From Alectoria sarmentosa (taxonomy: Eukaryota > Ascomycota > Lecanoromycetes > Lecanorales > Parmeliaceae), in contig WOGZ01000134.1 of assembly GCA_009733775.1 (NCBI GenBank), positions 22,189 through 86,188 of the forward strand: a DNA stretch of 64,000 nt. Reading direction: 5' to 3'. The notes under the pieces are model-generated. The model was given only the letters and a program-made list of their open reading frames with translations. It did not search any database and had not been told where the DNA came from. A program made the position numbers and the translations under genes. The number at the start of each line of letters is the position of its first letter. Position 1 is the stretch's first letter. Below are positions 11,648 to 21,776 of the stretch, one piece after another.

Positions 11648-11657
11648 CTAACCGGGC

Positions 11658-12419
11658 ATTGAATGAAAGGCCACTATTTGACTATTCATCTCATCAATAA
11701 ACCAAACCTAAGATGTCGAAGATTGCCTCACCAATTTCTTCTATTCATACCAGCATGAGATAGCTACTATATTTTCACGTCTTCCGAAGATCTTGCCTCC
11801 TTCTTTGGGCTTTGATCTCACTTACCATCGCGCTATGGCTAAGAAAGCGAATCCTTCCAATCAGAGAGTTGTCTTGTGAGCCTTCGGATTCATCAAAAGG
11901 TTCGTGCACCTGCTGTCCAAGACCCCTGCCCCTATCATATGAAGATACAACACAGCTTCTGGTAGTCCGAAAAGCACAGCCGTGTCTTACACTCTTGCTT
12001 TACGCTTGGCGCTGGTTGTGCCTGATGTTCAAAGGCAAAGACTGAGATTACATCATACCGCCCTCATGTTCCACCTTTTGTCCTCTGTGAGCCGCCGCTG
12101 ACACGCCAAATTACAGATGATGAGCTACAGTTTCGAGATCTCAGTCATGTCTGAGTCTACCATTCACATACTGGCAATGCTACAGTTGTTTCGGCGAACA
12201 GTACAACAATCTACGGCATTACCGTGGGAGATGATGCGAGATTCATAGTCTCCAAGGAATCATAAGACCCAATGGCGCTGTGTTATACCACAGCAGCATG
12301 GGATTCGCTGTATTACAGTCGTTTGAACGCTCACTTGCGCATGACATACCGTGTCGTGAGAATTGTACATCGCGATGCCGCACTAATGCACACCAAATCA
12401 AAAGCCTCCATCATGCATG
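11658..12419. other. intergenic, 5' flank of tRNA-Lys
   Basis: About 760 bp between the tRNA 5' end and the stop of the Telo_bind gene. On the minus strand an AT-rich GTTTATTGATGAG lies about 40 nt upstream of the tRNA, and AAAATATAG about 110 nt upstream. Either could serve as an upstream TATA-like element, but neither is convincing. No coding frame recognised. Confidence 0.45.
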
Positions 12420-15400
12420 TCATCTCCTCTTATCTCTATAAGCCTTCCCATCCCTTAGTTCATGTGCGCTCCCTTGAGTCTCATCCGGCTCTCCTAGCCC
12501 ACCAGTGAAGACTGTGCCAAAGCGCGACTCTCGAGCGCTCTCTGACCTTCCATTCGCCCCGTTCGCCCCTCTCGCTCGCAAGACACGCTTTGGAGCCTCT
12601 ATGCTCTCATGCACCATATCCTTCTCTTCCACGTCATCCAAACCCAAGGAACGCTCTTTCATCGATTCTCTTCTCTGGGTTTGTGAGCCAGGCAGATCGA
12701 CACCTAAGCCCTCAATCTCCTCTTTTTTGATTCGTGCATCGCTCTTATTCCCACCTCCTTTGAACTTCGTGATCTTAACCGTGCCGTTCGGCTTCTTGTA
12801 TTCAGGCACCGCATTCTCGAGATATCTTCTCGCATCCTCACCAAGGCTAGCCCACCAATCCCATAAACCACGAGCAAACCCTCTTTCCTCGGCTCCGAAC
12901 TCGACTGGTGGCCCACGTATTTGCACGTCCGCCCCCTTACGGAAGACAGCCCATGCGCTACTCTCTGTGCTGAGTAGCGACAGGCGCTTTTGGAGAGGTT
13001 GGACTTTGAAGTCGCGTAACAAGAGGGCGTCACCTTTCTCCACGAGAGGAAAGCATCGGTTGTTAGCACGGAAGATCTGTGCTGTGGTGATGGAGTGTTG
13101 CGATGCTGAGGACGAGGGATCCGTGGTGTGAAGGGTTTGGTTGTAATCTCTTGGTCCGGAGGTGGCACGAGTGACTGGCGTGCCAGAAAGGACGATGGCA
13201 AGGATGTCGACAGTGGTTGCAAAATGTGATGGAAGAGTCGCAAGAGGCACGAAGTAGGAGAGGTTTGTGCGAAAGCCTGGAGGAGGTGGTTGGGAAGGTG
13301 GGAGATATTGAGGAGACGAACGTATCGAGGAGATGTGGTTCAGCTGCGGAGGAGAACGTATGAACGATCTCGCGAGGGGTTTCTCGGGGGCCTGAGGCAG
13401 CTGTCTGCCAACAATCTTTGCAATCTTCGCTGGCGCTTCTCTTTCCGGCGAGCTCTCTATTTCGTTTTCGTCCTCGCTGTCTGGGACAATCGGACCAAGT
13501 CGCTTCGGGGCAAACCATGGATCCAGGACACTGGCGTCGCTCGAGCGAGTTTTTGGGCTTTGGTTTGACAGCCTTCGCATCTCCTTCAACTTCTCAATCA
13601 ACGCCGATGTCTTTTTCAGTGGCACGGGCGTCTCCGCAAGGGTTGGCTCTTCTAGAGGTGCAAGCAGTACCGGAGGTACAATTTCAGCAGAAGCACCTTG
13701 CGTCAGTCGAGGTGTTGGCAGGGTATCATCCTCCAGCTCCGAATGGAGTGATAAAGATGATGGCTGGGACACGAACTTTGCTCGTTGAGTGGAGCTCGGT
13801 GTCAAAAGTTGACTCTTTGACCTCGTGTCTTTAAATGAATCGGGCACGGTTGAAGGTAGCTCATCTATAAGTATTGGCTTGAGCTCTGTTTCTGCTTTCG
13901 GCGATTGCTTGAAACAGGCCTCATTCTCGGCTAGCCTGCGTTCCTTACTCTCGAGTTCTGCTTTCGGCGATTGCTTAGATGAGACTACTTCTATGAATGG
14001 AACTTCGTCTTCACCCTCTTTGGTTCGCGCTACTGGCGACGGCTTGCGAGATGCCTGCTTTTCAGGCTCATACATTTTTTTATGAATATCCGGCTCTACA
14101 TTAATATCTTCGGGTGGACACTCCTTGACCACCGCGACAGGATTGAGCACTGATTCCGTAGAGTCTGGGAGAGTAGATGGGCGGTATTCCTGAGATATCG
14201 ATGCCTGGAGCTCAATTTTAGCATCGGAGGTCAACACTGGAGTGGTATCGTGTGCTGAAACCTCAATTATCTGTGCCAACTCAGATTCATTTTGATTGAC
14301 GAATTTCTGAAACGCTTCCTGGCTGAAGGTCTGAATACTAGCGACGTCTTCGTCGTCGCTCTCCAAATCAATGATCTCAACCGTGGTTTGTTGGACCCCG
14401 GAGATCAACATGTCAACACTAGCGGCTCGGTCCCTGATCTCCTGACCTTGACTGGTGTAGATCTTCGAGTCCTCTCGGAATAGCCTTTCATCTAGCACGA
14501 TTTCTCGTTGACGTGCATTTGGTGATTCTTGTTGCACCGCTGAATCATCCGGACCCTTCTCCAGGCTCGTCTCCAGTGAATCTTCCTCGTCAGAAACCTC
14601 TGACAAGTGGCCTTTTTCTTGACCGGGGATGAGAGATTGTTCCCCTGGGAAACCTGCTGGGCCCTTTTCAGTAATTGATTCAAGCGCAGCTCCGTTGTCG
14701 GGAGTCAGTTGAGATCGAAGCTCAAGCTCTTCTTGAGTCACTTGACTTTCGAGCTGGTGAGAAGACGATGGTGGACTGCTTGAGGACCGCTGCGCAGTAT
14801 TTTCCTCCTGAAGGACGTCAACATGTTTCCATGAATTTCCGTCGTCATTTAGCAGTTGTGCGGCAGCTGGATCATTCATCGCCTCGTCATCAAGTGCTCC
14901 AGCTTCTTGGTTCCCGACATGGTCAGAGTATGGCAGTTGAACGCTCGGGCGTCGCTGTGCAGCATCGTGACCCTCAAGTCTCTCGATATCTTCACCGGAC
15001 CCTTCGTTGTCAAAGAGCAACAAGTCAGTGGCCGAGTCATTGAAAGTCGATGGCTCTTCAGCTCCGCTTTCTATCTGATCGACATCACTCTGAAGGGGTG
15101 ACGGAATGTTCTGAGCATGTTCAGTGTTCAGGCCATCAAATTCTAGTCTTTCTTCGAATTTTCTGAGGACGCTTGAAGACAGACCAGACTCCGTGAGTGG
15201 CGGAGGGCGCGAAAAGGTCGATCCATCAAGGCCAAAATCGGATGAATGATCGCTGTAAATGGCTGCGTTGCTTTGTCCTGACTCGGATTGCTCGCCGAAG
15301 AGGCTGGCAGATTCCTGAGGAGATATATCTTCGGGTTCTTGGTCCGACTCCTCGTCGGACTCTTGGTCGCTTCCGGGCCCAGACGGGGAAGCGGAAGAGA

Positions 15401-16560
15401 GAAGTTTGTTAGGCGCAGAACGAGAGACTTGCACGACTTGGGCCGGCTCCTGGGAGACCTCATCGTCCACACAATCTATCTTGGATGTAGGGTTCGTCGG
15501 TCTAGCAATGCTACCGTCGACTTTCTCACGCTCCTCTGGTGTTTGAACCTCGTGCGTCATGTGTCTACCGCCGTTGACTTGACCGAGCGAAGTAGGCGGT
15601 TCCTCCCTCTCTTGAACAGACGTATCTTTGGCAGTAGGACCATATTCCGACGGGAGTTCCAGCTCACTGCGATCAGTCAAAGCACTCGTTGCCAAACTTG
15701 AAGTTTTTGAAAGTGACAGTGTGCCATGCGCTTGTTGAACAAGTGATTGGACTTCCTCTCCTTTGGGGCTTGCTTGAGCTGGCAGTCTCGAGGGATTGGC
15801 AATATCCAGCGGCGGAGTTTCGGGTTCCTTCTCAGGGCTCGGTGTCCGTTGTGCAAACCGCCATTGGCCACTGCCGCGCCCAAACTTATTTCGCTTTCTC
15901 CGATCATTATCTAGGAATTCTTCTTCTGCAAATAGATCGTAGTCTGTGGCGAAAAAAAGGCTCCTTTTTAGGAAAGCTGGAGATGCCCATTCCTGTGCGT
16001 TGATCTGAGGTCTCCCAACTAACGTTGCGATGTGGTTGTTTCGGGGTGGAGAGCGGGCTGGGGTCGAGGTCTGAAAGGAAGGTTCAGGCGACGGGGCTGG
16101 ATGGTCAATGTCGAGGGGTATAGGCTGTTGCGATGGGCGCTGAATCTGAAAGAAAACATTGAGTAGCGATTCTGCAGCGCTCTCACAGCCCTCTTACCTG
16201 CAACACCAGGCGTTCCCCAAAATGTAACTCCAAGTCAATTCCCCTCCCCGGCGTCACAGCTGCTGTAGAACTTTTCTCCCATTGCGCGCCCCTCAGGCTC
16301 AGTAGAAGCTGATCTCCACTGCTTATACCAGATCTTGCCACAGCCTTTGCGCTTGACCCTTGGAAGTGAACGCGAACTTGTCCTCGCTTTGAACGGAGGC
16401 GAAAGTCTGGCTCCACGAGCAGAAGGCTGAACGTCTCCTTAGATGATGCATAGGGCCAGATGAGGGTGACAATGCCCGTGACAGACGATTCGTCTGGTCT
16501 AAGGTCCGGGTTCAACTGTGCAATTGGCGTGATCGACGGCACGATTGTAGGCGATGCCAT
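12420..16560 (-). CDS. Telo_bind (POT1/Cdc13-like) OB-fold protein
   Basis: Large protein likely to bind single-stranded telomeric DNA in the nucleus. Two exons: 16198-16560 and 12420-16145, joined in frame across a 52-nt intron (GTAAGA...TTTCAG); 1362 aa. Residues 1-121 form an OB-like N-terminal domain (MASPTIVPSITPIAQLNP; later LSLRGAQWEKSS). Residues about 130-1070 are acidic, Ser/Pro/Glu-rich and disordered, with a SUMO-interaction-like VEIIDLESDDED. A second domain at about 1080-1230 resembles the Telo_bind OB fold: FVPLATLPSHF, VDILAIVLSG, DYNQTLHTTDPS, GDALLLRDFKV, SSAWAVF. The C-terminal 130 residues are basic and disordered. The resemblance is to the Telo_bind family (POT1/Cdc13); whether this is the true Pot1 or a paralogue I cannot say. 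Divergent from the FMO gene. Confidence 0.87.
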
Positions 16561-16987
16561 GATTCGATATTGTCGTCATATTGCTTGATGAGGTCGCGTC
16601 ATGAGGTCGGAGCTGATTTTACGTTGGGCAATCACGTCCACTGCAATTGGGATGGGAGGTGGAGTACTCGAGTAAGTAAATGAGCGATGTGGAAGCGCGG
16701 ACACCAACGAACAAAGGGTCTCCTTCTTCCGACTTCACCTTTGTGACCTCTCTCGGCCATGACTACCACTGTTCAATTTCATTGCCTCATATATTGTACC
16801 CTTCTCTTTATAGACATACTCTTCATGTAATGCGTACTCCATGATGTAATGGAATGGATGTACGTTTAATGTGGCGCTTTGCAAAATCTCTAGTACTCGA
16901 GAACTCTCTTACTTTCGCATCTGCATAATTATCTGAGAAGCCCATCTAAGTAGGTTCCCTTTCTTGAAAGAAAATCTCAATTCTGCC

Positions 16988-18537
16988 ATGACTTCTTTGC
17001 GAGCCGCGAAGATTATGCGTGTTGCCGTCGTTGGAGCTGGGCCAGGCGGTGTTGCGGCATCAAAGTACGTCTTCAGATACCTACTCCCCATTACGGTACT
17101 TGATCCCTTCAAGAGTCTCACGTCACTGATTGGCTGGCCTTCAGATATCTCCTTGCCGAGGGCTGCTTTGATACCATCGATATCTTTGAACAGCAGGCTT
17201 CGTTTGGTGGCGTCTGGAATTATTCGAACGACTCCCTTGACAAGATTGATATTCCCCAGACCAATCCACATCAGCCTCTGGATGAACCAATCTGGCACTC
17301 TGTTCCGGACCAAAATGGCGTCGCAAGTCGTGCACAACATGCAACATTTGTGTCCCCAATGTATGAACATTTAGAGACCAATATTCCACACACCATCATG
17401 AAGTTCTCCGATATGCCTTCATTGGAAGACCACCAGCTTTTCCCGAGCCGAGAAGTTGTTATGCAGTACCTTGAAGACTATGCCGAGGATATCAGGCATC
17501 TTGTGTCGTTCCAGACTCAAGTGATGGACATTTGCCAGACACAACCAGGAGCTCACCAAATCCGGCTAAAGGACCTCCAGACCAACACAATCTACGAGAA
17601 GATCTACGATGCTATCGTGGTGGCCAATGGACATTACACTGTGCCCAGCATACCGAATATCAAAGGCATCAAGGAGTGGAACCATGCACATCCAGGCGTC
17701 ATCTCCCACACCAAATCCTACCGAAAATCGGGGCCTTTCGCCGATAAGAAGGTGATCGTTGTCGGCAACGCCGCCTCTGGCACCGATATTGCGTCTCAAA
17801 TCGGAACGGTCTGCAAACATCCACTTCTGATATCTCAGAGGTCAGAGTCAGTTGTGGCCTTTGCTGCGGGGTACAAAGAAAATGTCCAAGAGATAGCGGA
17901 GTTTCTGCCAGATTCCCATGGCACAAGAGCTGTGCGTTTTACAGATAGTCGAGTGGAGGAAGAGGTTGATGCGGTTCTTTTCGCTACAGGCTACTGCTAT
18001 TCTTTTCCGTTCCTTTCTTCGCTTGAATCTAAAATCATATCGACTGGGGAAAGAGTAAAGCATATGTACAAGCATTTATTCTATATAGATGATCCAACCA
18101 TAGCTTTCGTTGGTCTTCCCTTGAAGATCATTCCTTTTCGAACAGTTGAAGGGCAAGGGGCCGTCGTAGCTCGCGTATGGGCTGATAGGCTTGAGCTTCC
18201 TTCGACTTTGGAGATGAATAGGTGGGAAGAGGACGTCATTGCAGAACTTGGTGCGGGCAAAGCTTTCCATGTTCTACCATTTCCAAAAGACTTCGAATAC
18301 CATAATGAATTAGTAGATTGGGCAATGCGTGCTACCGGTCGTGGAGGCAAGACGCCAACGCCATGGTCAGCGAAAGAAACGTGGGCGAGAGAGAGGTTTC
18401 CGGCTATAAAGAAGGCCTTCGCAGATAAAGGGGATGCTCGACATGGCATCAAGACATTGCAGGAGCTCGGGTATGATTATGATGCGTGGCTCAGGGAAAA
18501 ACCTCCGCAAAATGACTCAGGATCAGGAAGGTCCTAG
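16988..18537 (+). CDS. flavin-containing monooxygenase (FMO family)
   Basis: FAD- and NADPH-dependent oxygenase of N- or S-containing substrates; the yeast relative Fmo1 oxidises thiols in the ER. Two exons: 16988-17064 and 17145-18537, joined in phase across an 80-nt intron (GTACGT...TTCAG) so that the Rossmann helix reads AASKYLLAEG; 489 aa. Visible motifs: FAD site VVGAGPGGVAASKYL at the N-terminus, the FMO-like HPGVISHTKSYR, NADPH site VVGNAASGTDIA and the late VLFATGYCYSFP. The length fits fungal FMOs (about 430-500). No membrane anchor is visible. The substrate cannot be predicted. Confidence 0.93.
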
Positions 18538-18909
18538 AAAATCAATTTGACATTCTCAATACCCAAGATTTCTTGACCATGGCAGTGTAAACACTAAAGG
18601 ATGTCATGGATTTCTTTCAGGTGACCTAATCTAGATGTGCTGGCAGTCTCACTCCTTCCGAATTTCATGAAATACCTGGAAAGACATTCGCTGTTTTGGA
18701 ACGAGCACCTTGACATTTAACAGCCAATTTGAAGGTGTTCGGACTATCAACCCACGTTGCCATGAAATTTTGCCTGAAACGCGCGGCGTCTCATTTTGAA
18801 CGATGGACTCTCGTGCTTGCCAGCTTCTGCCCACAGCAGCACCTGACCGAAGGAAGTTGAGAATCGTGGAGGCGAGAGACCGCCTATCGAAGATCTCCAG
18901 GTCTAGAAC

Positions 18910-20217
18910 CATGGACACGGAGATCCACGCTTCACATTTATTTAGAGTGACAGTCACCCCCTTCTTATATCTTCCAACAGAGACCCACAACGCCATAGCC
19001 GAGCAGTGCGAACCTCAGGACCTTCTCCAACTGTGTCGAGTCTTCAGAGCCTGAAAAGCTGCTTGCATTCCTCCGATCTATCGTCGAGTTGATTTGAGCA
19101 CCCACAATCGAAACTTGCTTACCCGTGGACCGATAGCGATAGGTCAATATTCCGACAGTGTCAGATGTACCATTATTCCACCAAAAATGACTTCGAGACA
19201 AGAGCGCTTCCTGCGGACTTTGCTGGATCATCCCGAATACGCCAAACAATTTCATAAGCTTACCTGGACACAGCTGCCACGAACCGAAGATTGCTATCTT
19301 CGGACAAGTGGTAATTGCTTGAGCCGACGGGGACTGGGCTGCTCTCTGAAATTTCTGTTGTATGTGATGTACCATCTTGACAATGTCCAATGCCTTGATA
19401 TTGCGGACCTGTCTAGTGACCATTACCTGACAAAATTTTGGCATCCCAAAGCAGAGTTCTTCCCTAGCGCGACTTCCGTACGGTTGGGAGGGACCATGGA
19501 GTGGACTTTCGTGGCGTCTATAGTATAGTCCGTCGATCCAGCTAGACTCAGTAAACTTACTCTCGATAACCTTCTCGATAGCGGAAAGGCACCCTTTGGC
19601 GCAAAGACCAGTACAGTAGCAGTCACGCATGATGAGTTGGTAGAGTGGGGACAAAAAGCAATGCTTGACGAGTGTGAGAAATGGAGCCAGAAGTCGTCAA
19701 GCCTAGACTAGGTGGCCGGGGGTGATGCGCGGTATACTTCTCAATCTGACCGGCCAGTGCACGGCTCTTAAATCGTTGACTATGGGTAACGTCGGTAACA
19801 GGACCAACTCTGAGTGCTATCTCCTACGCTACGTGGAGGAAGAGCGTCTCTTCAGCAGGTGGAAGGCTTTCATTGCATGAGACTCTCTCGAGGTCTTTAT
19901 TCTTCAGCAGGGGCCGAGACATGAAGAAATACAATCTGTGGATACATCCTTTCAGGAGCATGGACGTGACGATTGGGCAGCACATATTTCCGATTTTTCT
20001 GAATGGGCCATGGCTTTGTTTGAATCGTATAGAGATCAGAGGGGTTCAGTCTTGAAGGAATCGTGATGTCAATCTAGCCCCTGTCAGAGCCATCGGGCAG
20101 TACGGAGGCTGTCCATTTGATATTCGATTAAGAGACTGCTGAGAGCAGCAGTCGGGCCCAACGTGAACCTGATGGTGGACGAGCCATGCAGAACTTTTGA
20201 TGATGTTGAGATCTGAC
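18910..20217 (+). pseudogene. decayed F-box-type paralogue
   Basis: Reads as a broken copy of the F-box-like gene at 28482-30161. Matching segments in order: YLPTETHNAIAEQCEPQDLL, YRRVDLSTHNRNLL, DSVRCTIIPPKMTSRQERFL, ATSVRLGGTMEWTFVAS, then DPARLSKLTLDNLLDSGKAP, and near the end LLRAAVGPNVNLMVDEP. In-frame stops interrupt it at 19052-19054 (TGA) and 19526-19528 (TAG), with further breaks between about 19690 and 20060. The 5' border is unclear; the ATG at 18910 is a guess. No intron with good consensus rescues the stops, so I call it a pseudogene. Confidence 0.8.
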
Positions 20218-20650
20218 AGTAAAGGACTTTGCCAGAGGGACGAATAGGCTACCTTTAGTTATGATACAATCGGTAAACCACAAATTGCTACTTATGAGCC
20301 TTCAACATCTACTATTGTTCTTGCCTGCTTAATAATTTGAAGGCAAAGCTATTCGATATGGCCTTGACTGCCTTTTTTTTAAATGTATATTTACTTGACT
20401 GCTTCTTCTGATGTAGGCTCATTTTTCTTGTCCGCCGTAGCTACCCAGACAGGATCACTGCCCATGGCCCAAAAACATCTGTCGCTGTTTCCTCTGGGCT
20501 CTCGTATTTGTTCTCGAGTGGCGAGCACTTATAGCAACTTATATCCTCCCGTACACTGGATACATACTTTGACAGCTTGCCCGGCTTCGCCATCCTGGTT
20601 CTTTTCTAGTCCTGCCTAGCGCGCTCATTCGATATCGGCCATCCTGACCG

Positions 20651-21086
20651 TCAATATTCTCTGATGACTCCCTCATTACACTTCCACATCGGGCACCATT
20701 TGCGTTCGCTACAGAAAATATGGAGGCCCAAATCTCCATCTTCAACGTACCCACGATCCTCAAGGAACCCTGAAATCGAAAAGCCACATTGCAGGAGGTG
20801 GGAACCATCCGCAGAAAATGCAAGGGAGCCGTTGACCACCTCGCCCTTCGTCTCTTTGATATTTCATCCCGCAACCCGAACATCAGCATTGAACTCTGAC
20901 CTCGACAGCTAGCTCCGTTGATTTCAGCTCCTGAAGCACAACATTGACAGACCATGTAAACGAGACACCAATTCTGTCTTTTGATGCCCAAGTCTCTGCA
21001 TTGGCATCTGTGACCGGCTCAAGAGTCTTTTCATGTCCACCAGCCTTCCGACCAAAACTCTGAATCCGTAAAATCATTGGCCCCAT
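20651..21086 (-). CDS. possible small two-exon gene, unknown
   Basis: Two open stretches on the minus strand join in frame if a 49-nt segment with GTCAGA start and AAGAG end is removed (about 20850-20898). The result is about 129 aa, starting MGPMILRIQSF and ending WKCNEGVIREY. The C-terminal part is Cys-rich (HIFCSERKWCPMWKC). No family recognised. The acceptor is weak and the neighbourhood is a decayed-gene zone, so this may be a chance join or a relic. Confidence 0.3.
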
Positions 21087-21776
21087 TGACGAGGCACAGG
21101 CTTGGGTGCTTTGATCCTAGCTGAATTGCAGGAGCCAGAGGCCATGGGCGGATGGTTGGCGAAGGGTTTGATGAAGTGTCATTACTGCATACTCGTGCTT
21201 GGATTCTAAAACTATGTACAGCAAAAATAGATCATTTTGGAGTTGTGAAGTACCTCTGAGGGATTAAGAACGCTCTAGATCTTCGGATCGGTTACAGGTC
21301 GTAATATCATGATTTCGTATACTGTTCTCTACCTACACCGCACATTGAAAATTGTAAACAGCGAGAGGGGCCATGTGAAAGGAGATGCGTGGAGTAGTGA
21401 GGCGCCGTGTTGTCTTCAATTCGATGCCTAGAGCCAACATCACTTGAGCCAAAACGATATTTATTCTTGACGAAAGACAGCGCAACTTCTATTTGGTCGC
21501 CGCATTGTGAAGGTGTATCAGCAAGCGAAGGGTCATCAAAGGACCTAAGTAAGGTAGTCAGCTAGCCAACAGCTAGCGCATCTTTTGACTCGCGCTAACC
21601 ATATTCGTCAAAGCATCGCATTCACTTCCGCTCGTCTTTTCTCCAATGCCACAGGACATTCTACAGGATGAGTATATACGTTCCTACTCTAGTTGTCATT
21701 GAAACACCCAATTGACATGTATAGATACCGCAAATGTCTCCAGTAGATTCTCGCAGTCAATCATGTCAATTGCATA
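21087..21776. other. intergenic, promoter of HDA2/3-type gene
   Basis: About 690 bp upstream of the chromodomain-HDA2/3 gene. I see no coding frame. The last 100 bp before the start hold tcaatcatgtcaattg, a short repeated TCAAT motif. Confidence 0.45.

Larger units (their letters stand above)
11380..11657 (-). tRNA. tRNA-Lys(CUU) interrupted by four intron-like segments
   Basis: Five pieces on the minus strand (11648-11657, 11589-11595, 11528-11537, 11461-11478, 11380-11407; lengths 10, 7, 10, 18, 28) join to a 73-nt tRNA with all canonical features. The acceptor stem GCCCGGT/ATTGGGC pairs with two G:T pairs. D stem GCTC/GAGC, T8 A9, D loop AATCGGTA, anticodon stem TGTGA/TCACA, loop CTCTTAA (anticodon CTT at 11470-11472), variable loop AGGTT and T arm GCGGG-TTCGACC-CCCGC are all intact. 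The discriminator is T, as in yeast tRNA-Lys(CUU). The four removed segments begin GTGAGG, GTAAGG, GTGAGA and GTACAT, end in AG, and carry branch-like TTGAC, TACTAAC, CTGAC and CCTAAC. They fall after nt 10, 17, 27 and 45; the usual tRNA intron site (37/38) is uninterrupted. Splicing is inferred, not shown. Confidence 0.88.

Noticed and set aside
11380..11657. tRNA pieces explained as archaeal-type or endonuclease introns
   Set aside because: The interruptions hit the D and anticodon stems needed for the endonuclease to recognise its substrate, and all four have GT..AG ends and branch motifs. I prefer the spliceosomal reading but cannot exclude another route.
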